Shown here piece by piece: positions 1-8,014 of a DNA stretch of 64,000 nt. Within the stretch, counting starts at the first letter, position 1. Each line of letters starts with the position of its first letter. A program made the translations under genes and the position numbers. The notes under the pieces were generated by a model, which saw nothing but the letters and a program-made list of their open reading frames with translations, made no database searches and had not been told where the DNA came from. Location: NCBI GenBank assembly GCA_964398055.1, contig CAYNLK010000015.1, forward strand, positions 56,228-120,227, read 5' to 3'. This DNA comes from CAYNLK01 sp964398055. GTDB taxonomy: Bacteria > Chloroflexota > Anaerolineae > 4572-78 > J111.

Positions 1-2
1 TG

Positions 3-476
3 TACGCTGAAACAGCCGCCCGGGATGGTTTTCTGATTCGCCCGGAAGCTTATTATCGGGAGGTGTGGGCGCGCTTTCTGGATTCTGGGCAGGCCGAGCT
101 GTTATTAGCTCTGGTCGAGCAGGAAATCGTCGCCGGTCTGATGTTGTTTTTCTGCCAGCAGACAGCCTGGTACATGTACGGCGCCTCCACCGGCCAGCAT
201 CGCCAGCGGATGCCCAATCACGCCCTGCAATGGGCCGCCATCGGCCGGGCCAAAGCGCGCGGTTGCCGGCGGTACGACCTGTGGGGCGCGCCCGATGTTT
301 TTGACGAGTCGGACCGGCTCTGGGGCGTCTACCACTTTAAGCATGGCTTTGGCGGGCAGGTGGTCCAGTGGCTGGGGGCGTATGATTACCCGGTCAACCG
401 GTCGCTCTATTTTGCTTTTACCCAGGCTATGCCCCGTTTGCGCGCTCTCCTCCGCCAGCTACGCGCCGTGCCCTGA
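3..476 (+). CDS. FemAB/FemX-like peptidoglycan bridge aminoacyltransferase, C-terminal part
   Basis: The gene enters from the left edge, so only the last 157 residues are visible. The visible part has the C-terminal GNAT-like half of the FemABX (lipid II interpeptide bridge) family: a polar strand-rich segment, then TGQHRQ and NHALQW, and the family-typical YDLWGAP at visible residues 91-97, followed by HFKHGFGG. Family members use aminoacyl-tRNA to add residues to lipid II on the inner face of the membrane. The substrate cannot be told from this fragment. It ends 56 bases before acpS in the same direction. The family call is fairly sure; the exact role is not. Confidence 0.8.
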   Translation, partial: YAETAARDGFLIRPEAYYREVWARFLDSGQAELLLALVEQEIVAGLMLFFCQQTAWYMYGASTGQHRQRMPNHALQWAAIGRAKARGCRRYDLWGAPDVFDESDRLWGVYHFKHGFGGQVVQWLGAYDYPVNRSLYFAFTQAMPRLRALLRQLRAVP

Positions 477-532
477 CACCTGTTCAATTTTAATTGTTGA
501 CTTACTTCTAACTGGGGGTAAAATTCCAGGCT

Positions 533-901
533 ATGCAAACCATCGGGGTAGACATTATTGATATCGAGCGCCTCGCCTGGAGCGTCGACCGCTTTGGCGA
601 CCGCTTTCTCCGCCGCGTCTTTACCGAACAGGAGTTAGATTATTGCCACGGCCGGATCGAGTCCCTGGCGGCCCGCTGGGCGGCTAAAGAGGCGGTTGCC
701 AAGGCCCTTGGCTGCGGCATCGGTCAGGTCACCTGGCGCGAGATCGAAGTGGTCAACGATGACCAGCGGCGGCCGGCCGTGCAGCTACACGGGGCGGCTG
801 CAAAACTGGCAAGCCAACTCGGTATCCACCAGTTTGCGGTTAGTCTATCCCACGCCAAAGATTACGCCGTGGCTTTTGTGGTGGGGCAAATTATCAATTA
901 A
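533..901 (+). CDS. acpS: holo-[acyl-carrier-protein] synthase
   Basis: This 122-residue protein transfers 4'-phosphopantetheine from CoA to a serine of acyl carrier protein, activating it for fatty acid synthesis. Length is normal for the AcpS group. The sequence shows the N-terminal GVDIIDIER motif with metal-binding Asp7, the RWAAKEAVAKALG motif with Glu53, and a C-terminal SLSHAKDYAVAFVV strand pair. ATG at 533 places Asp7 as expected; a clear ribosome binding site is not evident, only a G-rich stretch at 513-517. The stop codon lies inside a short AATTAACA-type repeat that fills the gap to the convergent protease gene. Confidence 0.95.
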   Translation: MQTIGVDIIDIERLAWSVDRFGDRFLRRVFTEQELDYCHGRIESLAARWAAKEAVAKALGCGIGQVTWREIEVVNDDQRRPAVQLHGAAAKLASQLGIHQFAVSLSHAKDYAVAFVVGQIIN

Positions 902-928
902 CAATTAACAATTATCAATTGATAATTG
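892..928. repeat. AATTAACA/TCAATTGATAATTG tandem words
   Basis: Three near-repeats of an 8-9 base A/T-rich word followed by a self-complementary TCAATTGATAATTG segment fill the convergent gap between acpS and the protease gene and provide the last codons of acpS. The same kind of word recurs at 18396-18429, 19531-19571, 24955-24989, 61903-61936 and 62325-62361. The hairpin could also terminate transcription from either side. Confidence 0.6.
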
Positions 929-930
929 CT

Positions 931-2094
931 TCAGTCTCCGGATCCTCCGGAAGCCGGGATAGGTACGGACTCGCCGCTGTGGGCAGCAATCCAGGGGGCC
1001 AGCAGATTTTGAGCGGTTTCAGCCGGAATCGCAAAAGCAATCCCTTCGGCCACGCCTCGATCTTCGCTCTCCCGAATGATGAAGGTATTGATGCCAATCA
1101 CTTCCCCTTGCCGGTTGATCAGCGGACCGCCGGAGCTGCCGCGGTTAATGGCCGCGTCCGTTTGAATCAAACCATCGATGACGTGATTTTCCATCTCTAG
1201 CGCCCGATTTAAGCCGCTGATGATGCCAAAGCTCACCGAGTTGGGAAAATCACCCAGGGGGCTGCCAATCGCATACACCTCCTGGCCCAAGCGGACTGTC
1301 GTCGAGCTGCCCCAATAAATGGGCTGTAGTCCGTCCAGGTTGATTTTTAAGATGGCCAGGTCCTCAGCCGGGTTGGCGGCCACAAGTTGAGCCAGGACCT
1401 CACGGCCATCGGCCAGGATGATCCGCAGCTCACCGGCGTTGTCAACCACGTGATTGTTGGTGGCAATATAGCCCCGCCCATCGACAATCACCCCAGAGCC
1501 AACCACCTGCCCTTCTTCGTTACTGAAGCTCAAAACATTGGCCTGGCGGTTGATAACCGTTACCACCGACGGGATGATTTGGGCAATAATGTCCTCCACG
1601 GAGGGGGTGATGACCGGTTCAGGCGTCGCCGTGGGGGTGGGCGTGGCGGCCGGAGCCGGGGTGGGGGTCGGCTGAAGCGTAGGGGTTGGCGGACCGTTCA
1701 GCCAGGCCAGGCCGTTCGAATTATTCGCCCACAACAGCATTCCCCCACCAACGATGCCGCCCAATACGCCGCCCAATAGAAAAACCAGGCCCAGCAAAAG
1801 CAACAACACGCAACCGTTCAAACCGGCCAGTTGTAAAGCCGACGACTGGGGTCGCCGATAGGCGTGGGCCGGGGTCGGATTGGCTTGAGGCCGGGGGCCG
1901 GCAGGGGCGGTTGAGGCTGTCGAGGGTGGAGTCGATATCGAGCGCGTCTTTTCCAGGACCGTATTGCCGTGGGTGCTGGCATGTCGGGCCCGGGCGATAT
2001 TGATCGGATTGACCACATTGGCCTGATCATCTAATGGCTGTTGGGCCGGCTGTTGGCCGGTTGGTTTGGGAGCTGGCTTTTGGGCGGCAGTCAT
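931..2094 (-). CDS. membrane-anchored trypsin-like serine protease (HtrA/DegP type, no PDZ domain)
   Basis: This 387-residue S1C-family protease is probably an extracytoplasmic quality-control enzyme. Residues 1-90 are a Pro/Gln-rich cytoplasmic stretch, about 94-122 a hydrophobic Gly/Leu membrane segment, 135-160 a Thr-Pro linker, and 165-370 the chymotrypsin fold. The triad is visible: His215 in ATNNHVVD, Asp245 in NPAEDLAIL and Ser321 in RGSSGGPL. The usual AAINPGNSGGP block reads AAINRGSSGGP, so two residues beside the nucleophile differ. The chain ends about 17 residues after the protease fold, so there is no PDZ domain, unlike DegP or DegS. It abuts selD, whose stop lies next to its ATG, so the two are probably co-transcribed. 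Confidence 0.92.
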   Translation of the reverse strand: MTAAQKPAPKPTGQQPAQQPLDDQANVVNPINIARARHASTHGNTVLEKTRSISTPPSTASTAPAGPRPQANPTPAHAYRRPQSSALQLAGLNGCVLLLLLGLVFLLGGVLGGIVGGGMLLWANNSNGLAWLNGPPTPTLQPTPTPAPAATPTPTATPEPVITPSVEDIIAQIIPSVVTVINRQANVLSFSNEEGQVVGSGVIVDGRGYIATNNHVVDNAGELRIILADGREVLAQLVAANPAEDLAILKINLDGLQPIYWGSSTTVRLGQEVYAIGSPLGDFPNSVSFGIISGLNRALEMENHVIDGLIQTDAAINRGSSGGPLINRQGEVIGINTFIIRESEDRGVAEGIAFAIPAETAQNLLAPWIAAHSGESVPIPASGGSGD

Positions 2095-3153
2095 TTAGTC
2101 GAGCACCTCGATCCCGTGACCGGGAATTACTTCACCAATAACCCAGGCGGTCTGATCCCGTCCCTCACTGCGGCAGGCGCTCAGAAAATCGTCCAGCCGC
2201 TCGGCCGGGACGGCGATCAACAAGCCCCCTGAAGTTTGGGCATCCCAGAGCAGCCACTGCCGATCCTCCGGCAGGCCGGCGGCAAAGGCGACCTCTTTTT
2301 CATAATACATCTTGTTGTTAGCCGTACCGCCCGGAAAGACAAAGTCGGCGGCGTATTGGGCAGCCCCCTCCAGCAGAGGTATCTGGTTCAACTCAAACAC
2401 CAATCTGTGGCCTGACGCCTTGGCCATCTCCAGCCCGTGACCCAATAAGCCAAAGCCGGTAATGTCTGTTACCGCCTTAATGCCGCCCACGGCCTGAGCC
2501 GCCTGAGCCGCCTGGCGATTCAACCGTTTCATCGACTCGACCATTGGGGCCACGTGAGCAGGATCAACGATGCCCCGCTTGAGGGCCGTGCTGATGGTAC
2601 CCGTGCCCAACGGTTTGGTCAAAACCAGCTTGTCGTCCGGTTTGGCCCCACTTTTGGTAAAAATGCGGTCGGGATGGACCAGCCCGGTCACAGCCAGGCC
2701 ATATTTAGGCTCGTCGTCGGTGATGGTATGGCCGCCGGCAATCACTGCGCCGGCCTCGATGATCTTGTCGGCCCCGCCGCGCAGGATATCGCTGATGATT
2801 TCCGGCGGCATCGAGCCGGGAAAAGCGCCCACATTCAGGGCAAACAATACTTCGCCGCCCATGGCGTAAACGTCGCTCATCGAATTGGTTGCGGCGATGG
2901 CCCCGTAGTCATAGGGATCATCCACCACCGGCGTAAAAAAGTCGGTAGTGCTGATAATGGCCTGCTGCTCATTCAATTGGTAGACGGCAGCATCATCGGC
3001 CACACCCAGGCCAACCAGAAGTTGGGAGTGATCATTGTGGCTAAATAGATTTTGGAGTGGGCGCAGCACCTGCGCCAGGGCCTCCGGGGCCATTTTACTG
3101 GCTCAACCGGCGCATTTAGCCAGCGCGGTGAGTTTTATTTGCTCGAGCGTCAA
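2095..3153 (-). CDS. selD: selenide, water dikinase, a selenoprotein (UGA read as Sec)
   Basis: SelD makes selenophosphate from selenide and ATP for Sec-tRNA and selenouridine synthesis. From the internal ATG at 3093 the product would lack the N-terminal catalytic loop. Reading upstream in frame gives KCAGUASKMAPEAL, where U is the TGA at 3105-3103. This matches the Sec/Cys-containing active-site loop of the family, with Lys three residues after it. The frame opens at TTG 3153, seven bases after AGGAGAC, giving 352 residues, the normal family length. Other motifs include TSGGLL and the Asp-rich metal sites. It is directly upstream of the protease gene. Start and Sec reading are inferred from homology and the ribosome binding site; SelA, SelB and tRNA-Sec are not in the window. 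Confidence 0.93.
3074..3105 (-). promoter_or_regulatory. UGA codon and candidate bacterial SECIS hairpin in selD
   Basis: Immediately after the UGA (3105-3103) the message can fold. A lower helix pairs GCCAG (3102-3098) with CUGGC (3078-3074), an A-rich bulge sits on the 5' side, and an upper helix pairs GGCC (3091-3088) with GGCC (3082-3079) around the loop CCGGA. The loop begins 16 bases after UGA, within the spacing known for bacterial SECIS elements. The loop lacks the favoured G in its first two positions, so the fold is a candidate only. Confidence 0.6.
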
Positions 3154-3172
3154 AGCGGCTGTCTCCTTTATG

Positions 3173-3329
3173 AGTGAACAGTGAACAGTGAACAGTGATC
3201 AGTGATCAGTGATCAGTGATCAGTGATCAGTAATCAGTGATCAGTAATTACTGACCACCGATTACTGACCACTGATTACTGACCACTGATTACTGACCAC
3301 TGATTACTGACCACTGATTACTGACCACT
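3173..3329. repeat. CAGTGATCAGTGA / ACTGATTACTGACC tandem array
   Basis: About 157 bases consist of AGTGAACAGTGATC-type words that switch half-way to their near-complement ACTGATTACTGACC, so the array is a large imperfect inverted repeat. It separates selD from the divergent acetyl-CoA synthetase promoter. The unit is 7-14 bases with no unique spacers, so it is not CRISPR. Related arrays lie at 45282-45425 and 57798-57968. Confidence 0.85.
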
Positions 3330-3412
3330 ATCCTATTTTACCTTATTTCGAACTTAAGGCAAACAATATTAAAATAAGCAGCAACAAGCAAACAAGGCTC
3401 AAGTTGTCCGAG

Positions 3413-3477
3413 GTGTCATCTGTCCAAGTTAATTGTGACATTCATCACTAGACCTATGGCCTGCTATCGAGTATACT
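3413..3477 (+). promoter_or_regulatory. CRP/FNR-type dyads and class II promoter for acetyl-CoA synthetase
   Basis: GTGACATTCATCAC at 3435-3448 fits TGTGA-N6-TCACT when one flanking base is included. A -10-like TATACT starts at 3472, which is 30.5 bases after the dyad centre, the geometry of class II CRP/FNR activation. A weaker half-matching copy, GTGTCATCTGTCCA at 3413-3426, lies 22 bases upstream. The same arrangement is seen at 52940-53006 and 59640-59705. The regulator is not in the window. Confidence 0.55.
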
Positions 3478-3525
3478 GAATGATTGTGGCAACCAAAGAG
3501 CCTGCCCCATATAGGTAACGGCTGG

Positions 3526-3553
3526 TTGCATTCGAGCGAGAATAGTTTACAAT
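3526..3553 (+). promoter_or_regulatory. possible second sigma-70-type promoter for acetyl-CoA synthetase
   Basis: TTGCAT (3526-3531) and TACAAT (3548-3553) are separated by 16 bases and lie just before the start codon at 3582. A GGAG ribosome binding site follows at about 3570. This is a sequence match only. Confidence 0.4.
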
Positions 3554-3581
3554 CAATCCAAACTAACGGAGTAGCAAATCA

Positions 3582-5687
3582 ATGCTAGAATCATTATTCA
3601 CCCCCGAGTCCATAGCCATTATCGGCGCGTCGCGGACCCCGGGTAAGCTGGGCTATGCCATTCTGGCCAATGTCATCGAGAGCAAGTATGGCGGGCCTAT
3701 TTACCCAATCAATCCGGCGGCTGATGAAATCCTGGGCTACCAAGTTTATCCCGGTCTGGCCGACGTACCCGGGCCGATTGGCCTGGCCGTCATCGTGGTG
3801 CCGGCCAAATATGTCATGGACGCTCTGCAGGAGTGCGCCGCTAATAAAGTCGGCGCGGTCATCGTGATTTCCGCCGGTTTCCGCGAAACCGGCCGCGAGG
3901 GATTGAAGCTGGAGCGGCAGATGGCTGATATTGCCGAGCGGCACAATATGCCTATCGTTGGGCCAAACTGCCTGGGAGTCATCGATACCATTGCCCCTTA
4001 CAACGCCTCTTTTGCCGTGGGGATGCCCCGGTCCGGCCGCATCGCCTTTATGTCCCAATCTGGGGCGCTGTGCACCGGCGTCCTCGACGTGGCGCTGGCC
4101 CAAAATATCGGTTTTTCCCGCTTTGTCTCCCTGGGCAACAAAGCTCATCTCAATGAGCTTGATTTTTTGCGCAGTTGGGCCGATGACGAGCACAGCAGCG
4201 TTATTATGGCCTACCTGGAAGGGATTCAGAATGGTGAGCGCTTCATTACCGACGCCCGCGTCATTACCAAAAAGAAGCCGGTGATTGCCATCAAGAGCGG
4301 CACCACCAGCGGCGGTTCGCGAGCAGTCTCCAGCCACACCGGCACCCTGGCCGGGTCGGAGCGGGCCTACGAAGCTGCTTTCAAGCAGGCCGGCGTGCTG
4401 CGGGCCAACTCCATCGGCGATCTGTTCGACCTGGCCATCGCCTTTGCCCGCCAGCCGTTGCCCCGGGGCGGCCGCATCGCTATTGTCACCAATGCCGGCG
4501 GTCCCGGCATTATGGCCACCGACGCCCTGGAAAAGAGCGGCTTGAGGCTGGCCGGGCTAAGCCCGGAAACTCAAGAGCGGCTGCGCCAGGCTCTCCCGGC
4601 CGCGGCCAGTGTGCTCAATCCGGTCGATGTGTTGGGCGATGCCATGTCGGACCGGTATAAGATCGCTTTTCAGGAAGTGCTGGCCGACCAGAATGTCGAC
4701 GCCATGCTGGTGATTTTGACCCCGCAGTTTATGACGGATATCAAAGAAACCGCCCAGGCCCTGGCCGAGGCTGCCGAAGCCCAACCGGCCGATTGTAAAA
4801 AGCCGGTGATGGCCTGCTTTATCGGCGAGGCCAATATGAAAGAAGCCCAGCGTCTATTCTCTGAGCGCAGCATCCCCAATTACCCCATCCCGGAACGAGC
4901 CGCGGCGGCGATGCGGGCGATGGTCAGCCAGGCCGAATGGGTCAGGGAACCGCTGCCGGAGTTCAAAACGTTCGAGGTGGATCAGGCGAAGGTAGCGGAG
5001 ATATTCAAGCAGGTGCGGGCGGAAGGCCGGGTTCAGATTGGCGACGCCGAAAGCCGGGATATCCTGACGGCCTACGGCATCCGTATTCCGCAATCGCAGT
5101 TGTGCGCCACAGCCGACGAGGCGGTGGCGGCGGCAGATGCGATTGGCTACCCGGTGGTGATGAAGATCGCCTCGCCGGACATTCTGCATAAGACCGACGT
5201 TGGCGGGGTGCGGGTTGGTTTGGAAAGCCCGACCGCGGTGCGGGACGCCTTTGATCTGATGGTCTACCGGGCGCAGAAGTACCAGCCGAATGCCCAGATT
5301 TGGGGTTGTCTGGTGCAAGAGATGATGCGTGGAGGCAAGGAAGTGATCACCGGCATGAACCGGGATCCGCAGTTTGGGCCGTTGGTGATGTTTGGCCTGG
5401 GCGGCATCTATGTAGAGGTGTTGAAAGATGTCTCTTTCCGGGTGGCGCCATTTGGGCCCAAGGAAGCCCGGCAGATGATCGAGGAAATTCGAAGTTTTAG
5501 GTTATTGAAGGGTGTCCGGGGCGAGCCGCCGGCCGATTTGGAGGCGACGGTCGATGTATTGCTGCGTTTATCGCAGTTGGTCACCGATTTTCCGGAGATT
5601 GTAGAGATGGATATCAACCCGCTAATGGTGTTTGAGCAAGGCCGGGGCGCAGTTGGCGTTGATATGCGCCTGATCTTGCAAGCCTAA
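3582..5687 (+). CDS. acetyl-CoA synthetase (ADP-forming), fused alpha and beta subunits
   Basis: This 701-residue enzyme converts acyl-CoA, ADP and phosphate to the acid, CoA and ATP, a substrate-level phosphorylation step in acetate-forming metabolism. The CoA-binding Rossmann domain spans about 1-130 (AIIGASRTPGKLG near 11-23, VGPNCLG near 126-132). The succinyl-CoA ligase-like domains follow, with the phosphorylated His252 in SSHTGTLAGS, and the C-terminal ATP-grasp domain lies at about 480-701. The order is that of fused NDP-forming acyl-CoA synthetases. The acyl substrate is not proven; Pat-type protein acetyltransferases share the architecture but carry an extra GNAT domain, absent here. 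Two BioD-like/DRTGG genes follow in the same direction. Confidence 0.9.
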   Translation: MLESLFTPESIAIIGASRTPGKLGYAILANVIESKYGGPIYPINPAADEILGYQVYPGLADVPGPIGLAVIVVPAKYVMDALQECAANKVGAVIVISAGFRETGREGLKLERQMADIAERHNMPIVGPNCLGVIDTIAPYNASFAVGMPRSGRIAFMSQSGALCTGVLDVALAQNIGFSRFVSLGNKAHLNELDFLRSWADDEHSSVIMAYLEGIQNGERFITDARVITKKKPVIAIKSGTTSGGSRAVSSHTGTLAGSERAYEAAFKQAGVLRANSIGDLFDLAIAFARQPLPRGGRIAIVTNAGGPGIMATDALEKSGLRLAGLSPETQERLRQALPAAASVLNPVDVLGDAMSDRYKIAFQEVLADQNVDAMLVILTPQFMTDIKETAQALAEAAEAQPADCKKPVMACFIGEANMKEAQRLFSERSIPNYPIPERAAAAMRAMVSQAEWVREPLPEFKTFEVDQAKVAEIFKQVRAEGRVQIGDAESRDILTAYGIRIPQSQLCATADEAVAAADAIGYPVVMKIASPDILHKTDVGGVRVGLESPTAVRDAFDLMVYRAQKYQPNAQIWGCLVQEMMRGGKEVITGMNRDPQFGPLVMFGLGGIYVEVLKDVSFRVAPFGPKEARQMIEEIRSFRLLKGVRGEPPADLEATVDVLLRLSQLVTDFPEIVEMDINPLMVFEQGRGAVGVDMRLILQA

Positions 5688-5734
5688 AGGCGTCGCTCCC
5701 GTTCATTGAAAATAAAAAATTCAGGAGATATACA

Positions 5735-6802
5735 ATGACTGTTAACTTATATATACCTTCAACGCAAAATTTCTCCGGTAAAAGCGCCATCTGCGTGTCC
5801 TTTATGCACCGGTTTCAGAAGGATGGCTACAAGGTGGGTTACTTGAAACCCTTTAGCAGCGCCGCCCGGGTCTTATCTGAAAGCAGTATTGACGAGGATG
5901 CCCGCTTTGTGCAGGCAGCCTTCAAGATTACGGAGCCGCTGGAAACGCTGGCGCCGGTCGTTTTAACCCAGCAGCAGATGGAGAAGATTCTGGCCGAAGG
6001 CGGCGGCGACCATCGCCAGCTGGTCAAGCAGGCGGCCGCCCGGGTGGCCGAAGGCAAAGACGTGGTGGTGATGGAAGGCAGCAACAACTTCCGCGAGGGT
6101 TACATTGTCAAATTATCGCCGCCGCAGACCGTGGAGTTGCTCGACGCCAGGGTAGTGACGGTGATTGGCTACCACGATGACCTGCAGATGGTCGATGACG
6201 CGCTGATGACCAACGTCCGCATGAGTGAGCGGCTGGTGGGGGTTATCATTAATAATGTGCCGATTAACCGGCTGGATTTTATTGACAAGCAAGCCGCGCC
6301 TTATTTAAAGCAGCAGGGTGTAGAAGTGTTAGCCGTGCTCCCGCATGAGCCGGTGCTCCGCTCGATCAGCATCAACGAAATCATAGCCGCGCTGGATGGC
6401 GAATTGATCTGCGGTGAATGTCAAGACGAATTGGTTGAACATCTGATGGTCTCGGCTATGAACGTTGAAAACGCCCTGAACTATTTCCGCCGGGTAACCA
6501 ACAAAGCCGTGATCGTCGGCGGCGACCGGCCGGATATCCAACTGGCCGCCCTGGAAACGTCGACCAAAGCCCTGATCCTGACCGGCAATTTCCGGCCCAA
6601 CCCGATGATCGAGGCCAGGGCGGAAGAGCGGAACGTAGCCATTATCCTCTCCAAGTACGACACTTTCACCACGGTGGAAAAGGTGGAGAAGTTCTTTGGC
6701 AAGACGCGCTTCCGCCAGATTGAGAAGGTGATGCTCTTTGAAGACATTCTCAGCAAGGCCATCGATTTTGACAAGCTCTATCACGCTGTTGGCTTGAAGT
6801 AG
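5735..6802 (+). CDS. BioD-like ATPase plus DRTGG domain protein (Pta N-terminal family), copy 1
   Basis: This 355-residue protein resembles the N-terminal regulatory half of long phosphotransacetylases (COG0857) without the catalytic domain. Residues 1-200 form a dethiobiotin-synthetase-like P-loop domain with a modified Walker A (PSTQNFSGKSAIC, 8-20) and VVVMEGSNNF. The DRTGG domain follows, with VGGDRPDIQLAALETS. ATG 5735 follows an AGGAG at 5722-5726. It sits 47 bases after acetyl-CoA synthetase, so the two are probably co-transcribed. That suggests an ATP-sensing or regulatory role in acetyl-CoA/acetate metabolism, which is inference. No enzymatic reaction can be assigned. Confidence 0.85.
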   Translation: MTVNLYIPSTQNFSGKSAICVSFMHRFQKDGYKVGYLKPFSSAARVLSESSIDEDARFVQAAFKITEPLETLAPVVLTQQQMEKILAEGGGDHRQLVKQAAARVAEGKDVVVMEGSNNFREGYIVKLSPPQTVELLDARVVTVIGYHDDLQMVDDALMTNVRMSERLVGVIINNVPINRLDFIDKQAAPYLKQQGVEVLAVLPHEPVLRSISINEIIAALDGELICGECQDELVEHLMVSAMNVENALNYFRRVTNKAVIVGGDRPDIQLAALETSTKALILTGNFRPNPMIEARAEERNVAIILSKYDTFTTVEKVEKFFGKTRFRQIEKVMLFEDILSKAIDFDKLYHAVGLK

Positions 6803-6849
6803 ATGGGGCTTCGCTGATAATATGCCCCACTCCCACCAGGAGAGAAACA

Positions 6850-7920
6850 ATGACCATAAATTTGTATATTCCTTCAACACAAGATTTTTCCGGCAAGAGC
6901 GCCATCTGTATTACCTTTATGCAGCGCTTGCAAGCAGATGGGTATAAGGTGGGCTATTTGAAACCTTTTAGCAGCGCGGCCTGGGCGCTGTCGGAAAGCA
7001 GCATCGATGAGGATGCCCGTTTCATCAAGGGAATGTTTAACCTGGCTGAACCCCTGGAAACGTTGGCCCCGGTCGTACTGACCCAACAGCAGATGGAGAA
7101 GATTCTGGCCGAGGGCGGCGGCGACCGTCGCCAGGTAGTCAAAGAAGCGGCGGCCAAAGTGGCCGAGGGCAAAGATGTGGTGGTGATGGAAGGCAGTAAC
7201 AACTTCCGTGAGGGCTACATCGTCAATCTATCACCGCCGCAAACGGTAGAACTACTGGCCGCCAGGGTGGTAACGGTAATAGGCTATCAAGACGACTTGC
7301 AGTTAGTCGATGACGCCTTGATGGCCCAGTTGCGGCTGGGTGAGCGGCTGGTGGGTGTTGTTATCAATACCGTGCCGAAAGATCGGCTCAATTTTGTAGA
7401 AACAGACACCAAACCTTTCCTGGAGCAGCAGGGGGTTAAGGTTCTGGCGATCCTGCCCCACGAACAACGATTGGCGTCGATCAGTATCGGCGAAATTGTG
7501 ACCGCGATTAACGGCAAGTTGATTTGTTCCGAGTGTGAGGATGAGCTGGTTGAAAATTTGATGGTATCGTCGATGAATGTGGAGCATTCTCTGGACTATT
7601 TCAGTCGCGTCTTCAACAAGGCTGTCATCGTCGGCGGCGACCGGCCGGATGTGCAATTGGCCGCCCTGGAAACCTCGACCAAAGCCCTCATCCTGACCGG
7701 CAATTTCCGGCCCACCCCCATGATCGAGACCAGGGCCCAGGAACGGGGCGCGGCTGTCATCATCTCCAAGCACGACACCTTCACCACGATTGAGAAGGTG
7801 GAACGTTTCTTTGGCAAGACTCGTTTCCGCCAACCCGAAAAGATCAAGCTCTTTGAAGAGATCCTGAGCCAGGCCCTGGATTTTGAACAGCTCTACCGGG
7901 CGATTGGTTTGAAGTCATAA
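6850..7920 (+). CDS. BioD-like ATPase plus DRTGG domain protein (Pta N-terminal family), copy 2
   Basis: This 356-residue tandem paralogue of the preceding gene has the same two domains. Long identical blocks remain, such as LYIPSTQ, GYLKPFSSAA, ESSIDEDARF, VVVMEGSNNFREGYIV and ALILTGNFRP. Walker A is PSTQDFSGKSAIC. ATG 6850 follows CCAGGAGAGA, a good ribosome binding site. Differences lie mostly in helix surfaces of the middle region (about 150-215) and the C-terminal tail, which would fit a heteromeric pair. A perfect hairpin follows at 7939-7964, before the convergent rfbC gene. Function is unproven. Confidence 0.85.
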   Translation: MTINLYIPSTQDFSGKSAICITFMQRLQADGYKVGYLKPFSSAAWALSESSIDEDARFIKGMFNLAEPLETLAPVVLTQQQMEKILAEGGGDRRQVVKEAAAKVAEGKDVVVMEGSNNFREGYIVNLSPPQTVELLAARVVTVIGYQDDLQLVDDALMAQLRLGERLVGVVINTVPKDRLNFVETDTKPFLEQQGVKVLAILPHEQRLASISIGEIVTAINGKLICSECEDELVENLMVSSMNVEHSLDYFSRVFNKAVIVGGDRPDVQLAALETSTKALILTGNFRPTPMIETRAQERGAAVIISKHDTFTTIEKVERFFGKTRFRQPEKIKLFEEILSQALDFEQLYRAIGLKS

Positions 7921-7938
7921 CAATCTGCTTCAATTTAA

Positions 7939-7964
7939 TAGGGGCGCAAGGCCTTGCGCCCCTA
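7939..7964. terminator. perfect 26-bp palindrome between convergent genes
   Basis: TAGGGGCGCAAGG is followed directly by its reverse complement. The palindrome sits between the DRTGG gene and the convergent rfbC gene. It may act as a two-way terminator, although no T-run follows, or be a dispersed REP-like palindrome. Confidence 0.5.
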
Positions 7965-8014
7965 CTATGCACTTGTATTTAACACATCCTCGCCGCAGGT
8001 AGGGCAGGATGTTT

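Noticed and set aside
3173..3329. Possible CRISPR array
   Set aside because: The unit is 7-14 bases, changes orientation half-way and has no unique spacers; no cas gene is in the window.
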